Positions 44,303 through 53,491 of a stretch of DNA of 64,000 bases are shown here, in pieces. The notes below the pieces were generated by a model, which searched no databases, was not told the DNA's origin, and saw only the letters and a list, made by a program, of their open reading frames with translations. The translations under genes were made by a program, and so were the position numbers. The DNA is from Streptomyces formicae. GTDB lineage: Bacteria; Actinomycetota; Actinomycetes; Streptomycetales; Streptomycetaceae. The stretch spans positions 248,001 through 312,000 of the forward strand of contig NZ_CP022685.1 of NCBI RefSeq assembly GCF_002556545.1. The letters run 5' to 3'. The stretch's first letter is position 1; the number at the start of each line of letters is the position of its first letter.

Positions 44303-45124
44303 TCAGGGCGTCAGGGACTTGAAAGCGCGGGTCTGCTCGACGACGGCGCGTTCCGTGGGGAGCCGTTCGATGGAGGAGGCGCCGAAGAAGCCGACGACTC
44401 CTTCGGTGTGTTCGAGGACGTAGCGAGCGTCATCGGGCTCGGCGATGGGACCGCCGTGGCACAGGACGAGCAGGTCCGGATTGACGCGCTTGGCGGCGTC
44501 GTGCATCTCCTGGACGGCGGCCGCCGCCTGGTCGAGCGTCAGGGCGGTGCCCGCGCCGATCGAGCCCTTCGTCGTGAGGCCGACGTGGGGCACCAGGACG
44601 TCGGCGCCCGCGCGCGCCATGTCCGCGGCCTGCTCGGGGTCGAAGACGTAGGGCGCGGTGAGCAGCTCGCGTTCGTGGGCGGTGCGGACCATGTCGACCT
44701 CGAGGCCGTACCCCATGCCGGTCTCTTCGAGGTTGACGCGGAAGGTGCCGTCGTACAGGCCGACCGTCGGGAAGTTCTGCACGCCGCTGAAGCCCATGGC
44801 CTTCAGCTGGTCGAGGAAGAGGTCCATGCGGCGGAACGGGTCCGTGCCGCAGACACCCGCGAGGACCGGGGTGTCCCTGACGACGGGCAGGACCTCGCGG
44901 GCCATGTCCGTGACGATCTCGTTGGCGTCGCCGTAGGGCAGGAGCCCTGCCAGCGAGCCGCGTCCCGCCATCCGGTAGCGGCCGGAGTTGTAGATGATCA
45001 GCAGGTCGACGCCGCCGGCCTCGGCGCACTTGGCCGAGAGCCCGGTGCCCGCGCCCGCCCCGATGACGGGCTTGCCCGCGGCGACCTGGGCGCGCAGCCT
45101 GGCGAGTGCTTCCTCGCGGTTCAT
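44303..45124 (-). CDS. PEP hydrolase-like TIM-barrel protein
   Basis: About 273 residues; AAGGAG precedes the ATG by six bases. The TIM-barrel pattern [71 protein letters not shown] and [15 protein letters not shown] matches the phosphoenolpyruvate hydrolase-like family, distantly related to the PEP mutase/isocitrate lyase superfamily. It lies 26 bp after the Tm-1-like gene; the two correspond to the two halves of the plant Tm-1 protein. The reaction catalysed in bacteria is not established to my knowledge. Confidence 0.8.
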   Translation of the reverse strand: MNREEALARLRAQVAAGKPVIGAGAGTGLSAKCAEAGGVDLLIIYNSGRYRMAGRGSLAGLLPYGDANEIVTDMAREVLPVVRDTPVLAGVCGTDPFRRMDLFLDQLKAMGFSGVQNFPTVGLYDGTFRVNLEETGMGYGLEVDMVRTAHERELLTAPYVFDPEQAADMARAGADVLVPHVGLTTKGSIGAGTALTLDQAAAAVQEMHDAAKRVNPDLLVLCHGGPIAEPDDARYVLEHTEGVVGFFGASSIERLPTERAVVEQTRAFKSLTP

Positions 45125-45150
45125 GGTGTTCTCCTTCGGTTCCAGGCGGT

Positions 45151-46404
45151 TCAGCGGCGGACCGGGGCCGCGGAGCGCTCGGTGATCAGTTCGTGCAGGC
45201 GGTCGGCCATGGCGATGGCGAACGACGCGTCGTTGATGTGGGCGTCGATCTCCCGCAGCCGTACGCCGCTGCCGCGCACCGTGGCGCGCAGCGCCTCCAG
45301 GCCCGCCGTGTCGGCCACGCCGTCGTCGAAGGGGCCGCCCGTCACGTCCACGGCGGACAGGCCGCGCAGCGGCCAGAAGAGTTCGGCGGGGCCGCGGGCG
45401 GCGGCGAGCTTGTGGCCGAGGACCGTGCCGAGTTCGGTCATCTCGTCGGCGGTCGTCCGCATCAGCGTCACCGTCGAGTTGTGCACCAGGAGGCGCCGGT
45501 CGGCGAACCGCTCGGGCACGCTCGCCGCGGGGCCGAAGTTGACCATGTCGAGCGCGCCGGGCGCGACGACCTGGGGGACGGCGGCCGCGCCCGCGGCGGT
45601 GAGCCGGTCGGGGCCCGCGCTGAGCACTCCCCCGACCAGTTCGTCGGCGAGTTCGGTGGTGGTCAGGTCGAGCACGCCGTCCAGCATGCCGTCGGCGGCG
45701 AGCTTCTCCACGGCCCGGCCACCGGCGCCCGTGGCGTGGAAGACGAGGACCTCGTAGCCGAGTTCGGCGAGGCGGGCGCGGGCCGTGTCGACGGCGGGCG
45801 TGGTCACGCCGAACATGGTGGCGGCGACGACCTTGCGCCGCGGTCCCGCGAGCTGCTCGTGGTTGCGCTCCCTGCGGCGCGCCATCCCGGCCGCGGCCGC
45901 CGCCGCGTTGCCGAGCACCTGGCGCGAGACCGAGTTGATGCCGGAGATGTCGACGACGCTGTACATCATCGTGAGGTCGCTGCTGTCGACGTACGGCGCC
46001 ACGTCCCCGCCCGCCATGGTGCTGACCAGGACCTTCGGTACGCCGATGGGCAGCGCCCGCATGGCCTGCGCGGCGATCGCCGAGCCGCCGCTGCCCGCCG
46101 CGGCGAGCACCGCGTGCAGCCGTCCCTCGCGGTGCAGGTCGAGGACGACGCGGGTGAGTCCCTCGGCCATGGCGGCGACCGCCGCGGCCCTGTCCCCCGC
46201 GGCACGGAGCTTGGTCAGGCTGTGCCCCGCGGCCCGCGCCACGACGTCGGCCGGTACGTCGGGGGTGGGGGCGTGGGCGGGCGGCGGCTGGATGCCGGTG
46301 TCGACGAGGAGGACATCGCTGCCGTACTCCCTGAGGCGTTCGCGCAGCCAGGCGTACTCCTCGCCCTTGGTGTCCAGGGTTCCGGCCAGCACGACGGTCG
46401 CCAT
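45151..46404 (-). CDS. Tm-1-like ATP-binding protein (UPF0261)
   Basis: About 417 residues. [24 protein letters not shown] is the family opening; [33 protein letters not shown] and [14 protein letters not shown] are the conserved core, and [18 protein letters not shown] starts the second half. The ATG at 46404 has AAGGAG ten bases upstream; a GTG three codons earlier is too close to it. In tomato, the homologous Tm-1 N-terminal domain binds ATP and inhibits tomato mosaic virus replication; the bacterial role is unknown. It is first in a two-gene unit and divergent from a MocR regulator, suggesting catabolism of a specific organic acid (inference). Confidence 0.85.
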   Translation of the reverse strand: MATVVLAGTLDTKGEEYAWLRERLREYGSDVLLVDTGIQPPPAHAPTPDVPADVVARAAGHSLTKLRAAGDRAAAVAAMAEGLTRVVLDLHREGRLHAVLAAAGSGGSAIAAQAMRALPIGVPKVLVSTMAGGDVAPYVDSSDLTMMYSVVDISGINSVSRQVLGNAAAAAAGMARRRERNHEQLAGPRRKVVAATMFGVTTPAVDTARARLAELGYEVLVFHATGAGGRAVEKLAADGMLDGVLDLTTTELADELVGGVLSAGPDRLTAAGAAAVPQVVAPGALDMVNFGPAASVPERFADRRLLVHNSTVTLMRTTADEMTELGTVLGHKLAAARGPAELFWPLRGLSAVDVTGGPFDDGVADTAGLEALRATVRGSGVRLREIDAHINDASFAIAMADRLHELITERSAAPVRR

Positions 46405-46557
46405 GTCCTTCACACTCCTTCTTGTGCGCGGTGCTGCCGATCCTGCGTCCCGCCGGTGGCCCTGGCAACGACCAGTCGGGCCCGATTGGCCTGCGCGTCC
46501 TGCCTGGTCATGGGGCGTGCGGGGCGAACGGTGGTCCGTGTGGAGGAAGATGGGCGC

Positions 46558-48027
46558 ATGGCGAAGATTCCGACGACCAGGCTGGCGCGACTGCTCACCG
46601 GCTGGGCCTCCGAGGGGTCGGGTCCGCTGCCCAGGCGGCTCGCGGACGCCCTGCGGGAGCTCGCCGAGCGCGCCGACGTGCCGGCGGGCTCGACGCTCCC
46701 CTCACAGCGTGAGCTGGCCCTCGTCCTCGGCGTCAGCCGCTCCACGGTGACCGCCGCGTACAGCCTCCTGGAGGAGTCGGGGTGGCTGGAGAGCCGACGC
46801 GGCAGCGGCTCGCGACTGCGCGGTTCGGGGTCCATCGACGAGGGTGCGGGCGAGGGCAGGCTCGCCAGTTTCGACGCCCGGACGGGCACCGTGGACCTGT
46901 CCAGCGGCGCCCTGGACGGGCTCGGCACGGTGGGCGACGTGGTGGGCGCGCTGACGGCGGACGACCTCGCGCCGCTGCTGCGCGCCGACGGCTATCTGCC
47001 GTACGGGCTTCCCGAGCTGCGCGAGGGCATCGCCGCGTACTACCGGGCTGCCGGGGTGCCGACCGGGCCCGAGCAGATCCTGGTCACCTCGGGCTCGCAG
47101 CAGGCGGTGTGGCTGGTGGCGCAGGCGCTGGTCGACCCGGGCGACACGGTGGTGGTCGAGAACCCCACCTACCGGGGCGCCCTGGAGGCGCTGCGCTCGC
47201 GCCGGGCGCGCCTCGTGCCGGTCGGCGGCGACCGGCCAGGGGCGGACCGGGACGGCGCCGATCCCGGGGCCCTGCGGCGGTTCGGCGCGGCGGTGCGGCC
47301 CCGGCTCGTCTACCTCCAGCCGACCGTGCACAACCCGACGGGCCGCGGCCTGGACGGGGCGGCGCAGCGGGCGTGGGCCTCGGCGCTGGCCGAGCGGGAG
47401 GTGTTCACGGTCGAGGACACCTCGTGCGCGGAGCTCGCCCTGGACGGCGACGGTCCTCCCGTGCCGCTCGCCGCCGGGCTCCCCGATGCCTCCACGATCG
47501 TCGTGGGGACGCTGTCGAAGCTGTTCTGGGGCGGGCTGCGGGTCGGCTGGGTGCGCTCATCGCCGCAGGTCGTGGCCCGGCTCGCGAAGATCAAGACGTC
47601 GGTGGACCTGTCCTGTCCCGTGGTGGAGCAGCTGGTGGCGGTGCGGCTGCTCGGCCGTCTGCCGCAGGCGCGCACGACGCGGCGCACGGTCCTGCGCGAG
47701 CAACGGGCGGGCGCGGAGAAGCTGTTGCGTTCCCGGGCTCCGCACTGGGAGTGGGACCGTCCCGCCGGGGGCGCCGCGCTGTGGGTGCGCGTGCCCGGCA
47801 CGGACACGGAGGCGATGGCGCAGTGGGCGCGACGCCGGGGCGTGTCCGTGGTGCCGGGGTCCGCGTTCTCGGCGGTGGACGGCTTCAGGGACCGGCTGCG
47901 GCTGCCGTACGCGCACGGCGTGGACGCGCTGGAGCGTGCGCTGCCGACGCTCCTGGAGTCCGCGGAGCGCAGCCGGTCGGAGAAGTCGTCCGCCAAGGGG
48001 CAGGAGGGGGCTCAGCCCTCCGGGTAG
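46558..48027 (+). CDS. MocR-type regulator (GntR HTH plus PLP aminotransferase domain)
   Basis: About 489 residues. The N-terminal winged helix (PLPRRLADALRELAERADVPAGSTLPSQRELALVLGVSRSTVTAAY) is GntR-like; from about 115 a fold-type I aminotransferase domain follows with the PLP-binding lysine in VVGTLSKLFWGGLRVGW and QPTVHNPTGRG as the cofactor loop. MocR proteins sense an amino compound via PLP. It is divergent from the Tm-1-like/PEP-hydrolase operon with 153 bp between starts, the classic arrangement for regulator and target. Confidence 0.9.
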   Translation: MAKIPTTRLARLLTGWASEGSGPLPRRLADALRELAERADVPAGSTLPSQRELALVLGVSRSTVTAAYSLLEESGWLESRRGSGSRLRGSGSIDEGAGEGRLASFDARTGTVDLSSGALDGLGTVGDVVGALTADDLAPLLRADGYLPYGLPELREGIAAYYRAAGVPTGPEQILVTSGSQQAVWLVAQALVDPGDTVVVENPTYRGALEALRSRRARLVPVGGDRPGADRDGADPGALRRFGAAVRPRLVYLQPTVHNPTGRGLDGAAQRAWASALAEREVFTVEDTSCAELALDGDGPPVPLAAGLPDASTIVVGTLSKLFWGGLRVGWVRSSPQVVARLAKIKTSVDLSCPVVEQLVAVRLLGRLPQARTTRRTVLREQRAGAEKLLRSRAPHWEWDRPAGGAALWVRVPGTDTEAMAQWARRRGVSVVPGSAFSAVDGFRDRLRLPYAHGVDALERALPTLLESAERSRSEKSSAKGQEGAQPSG

Positions 48028-48428
48028 AAGACGAACAAGGTGCAGCCGGTGGTGGTCTGCGGGATGTGCCAGGAGCCCGCGGGGGCGTGGATGAACGAGC
48101 CCGCCGGATAGTCGCGTTCGCCGTCGTTGAAGACTCCGGAGACCACGAAGACCTCTTCGGGGCCCGGTTCGTGCACGTCGATCCCCTCCCAGCAGGTGTG
48201 CGGATCCATTTCGAGCACCTGCGCGCTCGCGCCGTTCTCGCCGCGCCACAGCGGGCGCAGGCGGATGCCGGGGAAGAGTTCGCGGACGGGGGCGTCGTCC
48301 ACGGCCGACCACACATAGCCGGTCATGGCGCTCCGGTCCTTCCGCTCTGCCCGCTCTGCTGTCCCGGCCGTCGGTTCTGTCGTCCCGGCCGTCTGTTCCG
48401 CTGTCCCGGCCGTCTGTTCTGTCGTCAT
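48012..48428 (-). CDS. Cupin-domain protein
   Basis: The conserved part begins MTGYVWSAVDDAPVREL and ends FVFYPEG, about 104 residues, with VLEMDPHTCWEGIDVHEPGPEEVFVVSGVFNDG as a single ChrR-like cupin barrel whose His/Glu ligands suggest metal binding. Two starts are possible, each with GGAG close upstream: 48428, adding a 34-residue Thr/Ala/Glu tail built of 7-residue repeats, or 48326 at the cupin itself. I give the longer form. The stop overlaps the MocR gene's end by 16 bp on the opposite strand. Divergent from the GlxA-type regulator. Confidence 0.78.
   Translation of the reverse strand: MTTEQTAGTAEQTAGTTEPTAGTAERAERKDRSAMTGYVWSAVDDAPVRELFPGIRLRPLWRGENGASAQVLEMDPHTCWEGIDVHEPGPEEVFVVSGVFNDGERDYPAGSFIHAPAGSWHIPQTTTGCTLFVFYPEG
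48361..48423. repeat. Three tandem 21-bp repeats
   Basis: Units at 48361, 48382 and 48403, each starting GTCCCGGCCGTC and differing in the last nine bases. In the cupin frame they encode 7-residue units TAGT(A/T)E(Q/P). They sit immediately before the ATG at 48428, next to the divergent promoter region. Confidence 0.7.
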
Positions 48429-48498
48429 GGCTCCAGCCTCTCGGGCCACGGGCGCCCCACCCAGTGTCCAGAAAGTCATGCCAAGGTATTTTCCTGCC

Positions 48499-49449
48499 AT
48501 GCATCGTGTCGTCGCCCTGGTCCACGCGCCCCAGTCGACCTTCGAACTCGCCTGTGCGGCCGAGGTGTTCGGGACCGAGCGGCGCGGCCTCGCCACGCGC
48601 TACACGTTCGGCGTGTGCGCCGAGCGCCCCGGACCGGTGGCGACGCGCGCCGGGTACGACATGGTCGTGCGCGACGGCCTCGACGCCCTGGAGCGTGCGG
48701 ACACCGTCGTCATCCCCGGCTGGCTGCCTCCGCAGGAGCCGCCGTCCGACGAGGTCACGGACGCGCTGCGCCGGGCCCACGGCCGGGGCGCGCGGGTGCT
48801 GAGCATCTGTTCCGGCGCGTTCGCCCTCGCGCACGCGGGGCTGCTCGACGGGCGGCGGGCCACCACGCACTGGGCGCTCGCGGAGGAACTGGCCGCGCGT
48901 TTCCCTGCCGTTCGGGTCGATCCCGACGTGCTGTACGTGGATCACGGGGACGTGGCGACCAGCGCGGGATCGGGCGCGGGCATCGACCTCTGCCTGCATC
49001 TGGTCCGCGCGGACCAGGGCGCCGGGTACGCCGCGCACGTCGCGCGGAACATGGTCATGCCGCCGCACCGCGAGGGCGGGCAGATGCAGTACGCGGCGCC
49101 CGCCCATCCCGTCCAGTTCGACGGCTCGCTCGCGCCGCTGCTCGCCTGGGCGGGCGAACGGCTCGCGGAGCCGATCGGCATCGAGGACCTGGCCGCGCGG
49201 GCGGGGGTCTCCGCGCGCACGCTGGCCAGGCGCTTCGCCGACCAGCTCGGCATCAGCCCCGGCCAGTGGCTGCTCGCCCAACGGATCGGCGCGGCAAGGG
49301 AGTTGCTGGAGTCCACGGACCTCCCCCTGGAGGCCGTGGCCCGGCGCTCGGGGCTCGCCTCCGCCACCAACCTGCGCCGACGCTTCCTGCGCGCCCTCGG
49401 CACGACACCGGGCGGCTACCGCAGGGCCTTCCGGGCGACACCGCGCTGA
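48499..49449 (+). CDS. GlxA-type AraC-family regulator (DJ-1/PfpI plus HTH)
   Basis: About 316 residues. Residues 1-170 are a DJ-1/PfpI-like amidotransferase fold: VVALVHAPQSTFELACAAEVFG at the start and VLSICSGAFALAHAGLLDG with the nucleophile-elbow Cys. The C-terminal AraC domain has GIEDLAARAGVSARTLARRFADQLG and VARRSGLASATNLRRRFLRALG, two HTHs. GlxA-type proteins in Streptomyces regulate detoxification or secondary pathways. It is divergent from the cupin gene (70 bp between starts), its likely target (inference). Confidence 0.85.
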   Translation: MHRVVALVHAPQSTFELACAAEVFGTERRGLATRYTFGVCAERPGPVATRAGYDMVVRDGLDALERADTVVIPGWLPPQEPPSDEVTDALRRAHGRGARVLSICSGAFALAHAGLLDGRRATTHWALAEELAARFPAVRVDPDVLYVDHGDVATSAGSGAGIDLCLHLVRADQGAGYAAHVARNMVMPPHREGGQMQYAAPAHPVQFDGSLAPLLAWAGERLAEPIGIEDLAARAGVSARTLARRFADQLGISPGQWLLAQRIGAARELLESTDLPLEAVARRSGLASATNLRRRFLRALGTTPGGYRRAFRATPR

Positions 49450-49702
49450 GCCGGCGCAGGCCACCGGGACCGCCGAGTCCCGGGCGCCAAAACCTTCAAC
49501 TACCCTGAGTAATCACACACGTGAACCCTGATCATCCGCACTCGATCCTCATTGCTGCCCCCATACAAGGGTACGAATGGCCCTGAGCGGGCACGATGCA
49601 GGTAGGACTTCGGTGCCGCCCAGGACTCGATGGCGTCCGGCGCCGACCTATGAACGCCACGCCATCGCCATATTCGATTACTCTCTGTAAGGAGACAGGA
49701 AA

Positions 49703-50092
49703 CTGCTGGACTGGGAATCGGGCACCGCCGACTTCACCTTCGGCCTGCATCACCACGTGGTGAACGGCACTGATGTCCTTGCGTTCCGGGGCGAACTGGA
49801 TGCCTGGGCCGACCAGGAACTCGCTCCGCGTGTGACGGCACTCCTCGACCGCGCCGGCCACCAGGTCGTCGCGGACCTTCGGCAGGTGACCTTCCTGGAC
49901 GCCGGCGGCCTGCGCCTCCTCGTGCGGATCAGGCGTCAAGTGGCCGACAACCAGGGCATGCTGTGGCTCGTGCCCGGCAGCCAGCGCAACTGGCGGGTCC
50001 TGCGCATCACCCGCCTCGACCAGGCTTTCGTGATCCCCTCCTGCGACCCGGTCGCGGGCGCGCGGCCATGGGCGAGAAGCGGATTCCACTGA
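49703..50092 (+). CDS. STAS-domain protein (anti-sigma-factor antagonist-like), probable CTG start
   Basis: About 129 residues. There is an in-frame TAA at 49688, then AAGGAG at 49689-49694, and the only start eight bases on is CTG (49703); the first GTG (49757) would cut off the opening strand of the fold (FTFGLHHHVV). The body VLAFRGELDAWADQEL, VVADLRQVTFLDAGGLRLLV and LWLVPGSQRNWRVLRI is a STAS domain. In anti-anti-sigma factors the loop is D-S-(S/T)-G with a phosphorylatable residue; here it is D-A-G-G, so a partner kinase could not use that position. Role in a sigma-factor partner-switch is inferred. Confidence 0.75.
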   Translation: MLDWESGTADFTFGLHHHVVNGTDVLAFRGELDAWADQELAPRVTALLDRAGHQVVADLRQVTFLDAGGLRLLVRIRRQVADNQGMLWLVPGSQRNWRVLRITRLDQAFVIPSCDPVAGARPWARSGFH

Positions 50093-50135
50093 CCGCGGCG
50101 GGCATGAGCCACACCGGCCTGGGCACTAGGGAGCC

Positions 50136-50981
50136 ATGCGACTTCCGGGTGCGACAGGAAGCGGGACCGTACAAGCGCGGCGGGTGGCCAAGGGCCGCAC
50201 CGTCGCCGCTGTGGCGCGCGCCGGATTCATCGGCCGCGGCGTGCTCTACCTCTTGGTCGGCGCGCTGGCACTGCGGGTCGCCTTCGCCGACGGCGGCGGC
50301 GAGCAACAGGCGGACCGCGGAGGCGCGGTGGCGGAGCTCGCCGAGCGCCCCTTCGGCCACGTCCTGCTCTGGGTGCTCGGCGCGGCCCTCGCGGGCATGG
50401 CGCTGTGGCGCCTCTCCGAACTCTTCTTCGGCCAGGCGGGCCCCGACGGCGGTTCGGCGCGCAAGCGCGCCCTGTCCGGCGGGCGCGCCGTCTTCTACGG
50501 CTTCGTCTCCTACTCCGTCCTGGCCTACGCGGCGGGCGACAAGGGCAGCGGCAGCGGGTCGAGCGACAAGCAGACCCAGGACGTCACCGCCAAGGCGCTC
50601 GACTGGCCCGGCGGGCAGTGGATCGTGGCCGTCGCGGGCGCGGCGGTGCTCGGCGCGGGTCTGTGGATCGCCGGACGCGCCCTGCTGCGCAAGTTCCGCG
50701 ACCGGCTGCGCCTCGGCGAGATGTCGGGCCGCGTGCGCCGCGCCAGCGACGTCCTCGGCGTGACCGGCGGCACGGCGCGCGGCGCGCTCTTCGCCACCGC
50801 GGGCGGCTTCGCCGTCGCCGCGGCGCTGCGGCACGAGCCCGGCAAGGCCAAGGGCATGGACGACACGCTGCGGTCCTTCACCGACACGGCCGCAGGGCCC
50901 TGGCTGCTCGCGCTGATCGCCGTCGGCCTCGCCGCGTTCGGCCTCTTCTCGTGGGTCAACGCGCGCTGGCGCAGGATCTGA
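50136..50981 (+). CDS. DUF1206 membrane protein
   Basis: About 281 residues of the DUF1206 family, three repeats of about 75 residues each with two transmembrane helices: ARAGFIGRGVLYLLVGALALRVA, GGRAVFYGFVSYSVLAYA, and GTARGALFATAGGFAVAAA as the pair-starting helices. The repeated RxGFxGRGVxYxLVG motif is diagnostic. No function is assigned. The GGGAG is very close to the ATG; a slightly later start is possible. The 90-bp gap to the convergent secDF holds a strong hairpin. Confidence 0.85.
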   Translation: MRLPGATGSGTVQARRVAKGRTVAAVARAGFIGRGVLYLLVGALALRVAFADGGGEQQADRGGAVAELAERPFGHVLLWVLGAALAGMALWRLSELFFGQAGPDGGSARKRALSGGRAVFYGFVSYSVLAYAAGDKGSGSGSSDKQTQDVTAKALDWPGGQWIVAVAGAAVLGAGLWIAGRALLRKFRDRLRLGEMSGRVRRASDVLGVTGGTARGALFATAGGFAVAAALRHEPGKAKGMDDTLRSFTDTAAGPWLLALIAVGLAAFGLFSWVNARWRRI

Positions 50982-51021
50982 CGCGGCTACGGCGCACCGC
51001 GCGGGCCGACCGCGCCCGACC

Positions 51022-51054
51022 GGCGGCCGCTCCCCTGCCCGGGGAACGGCCGCC
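51022..51054. terminator. Strong bidirectional terminator hairpin
   Basis: GGCGGCCG-C-TCCCC, five-base loop TGCCC, GGGGA-A-CGGCCGCC: 13 bp of pairing with one C-A mismatch, between the convergent DUF1206 and secDF genes. Confidence 0.72.
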
Positions 51055-51071
51055 CGTCGCACGGCTCCGGC

Positions 51072-53402
51072 TCAGACGACCGCGCCCGTACCGCGCTCCT
51101 TGTTCCTGCGCGCCTCCAACGGGCTGTACCCGTCCGGCACGTCGCGCTTGCGGCCGGGCCGCGCGGGCGGCGGCGCCGGATTGCGGTGTTCCAGGGCGAC
51201 CGCGAGGGGCACCGCGGTGAAGACCGTCGACGCCACGCCGACCAGGACACCGGCGATCAGCGCCAGCGAGAAGTCGGCCAGCGAGTCGCCGCCGAGCACG
51301 GCGAGCGCGGCGAGGATGAACAGCGCGCCCATGCCCGTGTTCACGGTGCGCGGCAGGGTCTGCACGACGGCCCGGTTGGCCGTGGTCTCCAGGTCGCGGC
51401 GCGGGTCGCGGCGGCGCCCTTCGCGTACCCGGTCGAAGACGACGACCGTGTCGTTGACCGAGTAGCCGATCACGGTGAGCACCGCGGCGAGGAAGACGCT
51501 GTCGATCGGCTTGCCGAGCCAGGCGAACAGGCCGACGACGAGGAGCACGTCGTGGACCATCGCCGTCACCGCGGCGGCCGCGAGCGTCCAGCGGAACCGT
51601 ACGCTCAGATAGATCAGCTGGGCGGCGACCGCGATCCCGAGCGCGATGAGGGCCTTCTGCCGCAGTTCGCTGCCGAGGCTCGGCCCGATCAGTTCGTCGC
51701 GCTCGACGGTGACGGTGCCGCCCGGCTTCTCCAGGGCTTCCTTGACGCGCTGCTGCTCTTCGTTGGTGAGCTTCTCCGTGCGTACGGTGATGTCGCCGTC
51801 GCCCGATTCCTGCACCACCGCGCGGGGGAAGCCCGCGTCGGACACGGCGCCACGTGCGGTGTCCGCGTCGACGGGCTTGCTGGTGCTGTACTCCACGAGA
51901 CGGCCGCCGGTGAACTCGACGCCGAAGTCCAGGCCGCGCAGCACGATCCCGGAGACCGCCACGACGACGAGGAGCGCGCTCGCGCCGAGCCACCGCCTGC
52001 GGTGGCGCAGCAGGTTCGGGTCACGGCGGGAGAGCCAGCCGCGGACGCGACCCGTGGTGGTGATGCCGGTGAGTCCCGGCCGTTTGCGCACGAAGCGCCG
52101 TGCGGCGGCGAAGTCGGCGAAAACACGGGTGATGACGAGCGCGGTGACCATCGAGGCGAGGACGCCGATGGACAGGGTCACGCCGAAGCCCTTGACCGGT
52201 CCCGTGGCGAAGAAGAACAGCAGACCGGCGGCGAGCAGCGTCGTCACGTTCGAGTCGATGACCGCGCTCCACGCCTTGGCGAAGCCGGTGCGCACGGGCT
52301 TGGCAAGGTCCGTGGAGCGGGCGCCGAGATACTCCTCCCTGGCCCGTTCGAAGACGAGGACGTTCGCGTCGACGGCCATGCCGATGGCCAGGACGAACCC
52401 GGCGAGTCCGGGCAGGGTCAGGGTGGCGCCGAGTGCCACCAGGGCTGCGTACGAGATGAGGCCGTACAGCGCCAGGGCGAGCGAGGCGAGCACGCCCATG
52501 AGGCGGTAGACGACGGTGATGAACAGCGCGGTCAGCGCGATGCCGATGATCGCGGCCTGGGTGCTCGCGTCGATGGCGTCGGCGCCGAGCGTCGGGCCGA
52601 CCGTGCGCTGCTCGACGACGTCGACGGGCACCGGCAGGGCGCCGCCCTTGACGAGGGCGGCGAGGTCGCGGGCCTCGTCCTGGTCGAAGCCGCCGGTGAT
52701 CTGGGTGGAGCCGCCGGTGATGCCGGTGCCGCAGACCACGCCCTCGTTGACGCCGGGCGCCGAGATGACCTTGCCGTCGAGGACGATGGCGACGCGGCGT
52801 TCGGGCGCGCCCTGCGGTGCGCAGGCCGCCTCGCCGGTGACGCGGGCCCAGCTCTCGCCCGCCGCCTTGCGGAAGTCGAGCGAGACGAGCCAGCCCGCCA
52901 TGGCCTGCTGGTCGAGGACCGCCTCCGCGTCCTTGACGCCCTCGCCGGTCAGCACGGTGGGGCCGAGGACGAGGTGACTGCCCGGCCGGTCGGGGTCGGG
53001 CAGGGTGCGGGACCCGTCGGCTGCGGCCTTCGCCGTGCCCTTGTCGGCCGACTCGCCCGTCACGGGGTGGACCGTCAGCTGGGCGGTGCGGCCGATGACC
53101 TCGGCGGCCTCGCGCGGGTCCTGCACTCCCGGCAGTTCGACGATGATCCGCTTCTCGCCGGAGCGGGCGATGCTCGGCTCGGCGACGCCGAGCGCGTCGA
53201 CGCGCTGCCGCAGCACCTCCAGGGCACGGTCGGTGGAGGCCGCGTCGGCCTTGACGGTGGGTGAGTTCTTGGTCTCCAGGACGATCTGGGTGCCGCCGCG
53301 CAGATCGAGGCCGAGGCGGGCGGTCTGGGTGAGGGCGACGTACAGGGACAGGGCGACGACGGCGAGCGCGACGATCGCCCGCCACAAGGGCGCGCGTTTC
53401 AT
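51072..53402 (-). CDS. Fused SecDF protein-export membrane protein
   Basis: 776 residues joining SecD (about 1-400) and SecF (about 440-760) in one chain. SecD: LGLDLRGGTQIVLET (the D-LRGG motif), ELPGVQDPREA (P1 head), and the GxAVDANVLVFERAREE membrane core. SecF: LDFGVEFTGGRLVEY, and GYSVNDTVVVFDRVRE. These use the proton gradient to complete Sec translocation. In Streptomyces the main SecD and SecF are separate genes near ruvB, so this fused copy is probably a paralogue (known of the genus; not visible here). The basic tail is PEGYSPLEARRNKERG-like. Confidence 0.9.
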   Translation of the reverse strand: MKRAPLWRAIVALAVVALSLYVALTQTARLGLDLRGGTQIVLETKNSPTVKADAASTDRALEVLRQRVDALGVAEPSIARSGEKRIIVELPGVQDPREAAEVIGRTAQLTVHPVTGESADKGTAKAAADGSRTLPDPDRPGSHLVLGPTVLTGEGVKDAEAVLDQQAMAGWLVSLDFRKAAGESWARVTGEAACAPQGAPERRVAIVLDGKVISAPGVNEGVVCGTGITGGSTQITGGFDQDEARDLAALVKGGALPVPVDVVEQRTVGPTLGADAIDASTQAAIIGIALTALFITVVYRLMGVLASLALALYGLISYAALVALGATLTLPGLAGFVLAIGMAVDANVLVFERAREEYLGARSTDLAKPVRTGFAKAWSAVIDSNVTTLLAAGLLFFFATGPVKGFGVTLSIGVLASMVTALVITRVFADFAAARRFVRKRPGLTGITTTGRVRGWLSRRDPNLLRHRRRWLGASALLVVVAVSGIVLRGLDFGVEFTGGRLVEYSTSKPVDADTARGAVSDAGFPRAVVQESGDGDITVRTEKLTNEEQQRVKEALEKPGGTVTVERDELIGPSLGSELRQKALIALGIAVAAQLIYLSVRFRWTLAAAAVTAMVHDVLLVVGLFAWLGKPIDSVFLAAVLTVIGYSVNDTVVVFDRVREGRRRDPRRDLETTANRAVVQTLPRTVNTGMGALFILAALAVLGGDSLADFSLALIAGVLVGVASTVFTAVPLAVALEHRNPAPPPARPGRKRDVPDGYSPLEARRNKERGTGAVV

Positions 53403-53491
53403 GGGGTCTCCACGATGAGGGCAGGACGGAAGGACACCCGGCCGGGCGCGGTGCGCTCCTGGTCAGGCGTCGGGGACGGTCTGCGGTGTGC

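Noticed and set aside
49450..49702. SigB-type promoter before the STAS gene
   Set aside because: A GGGTAC occurs at 49569, but no GNNT -35 lies 14-16 bases before it.
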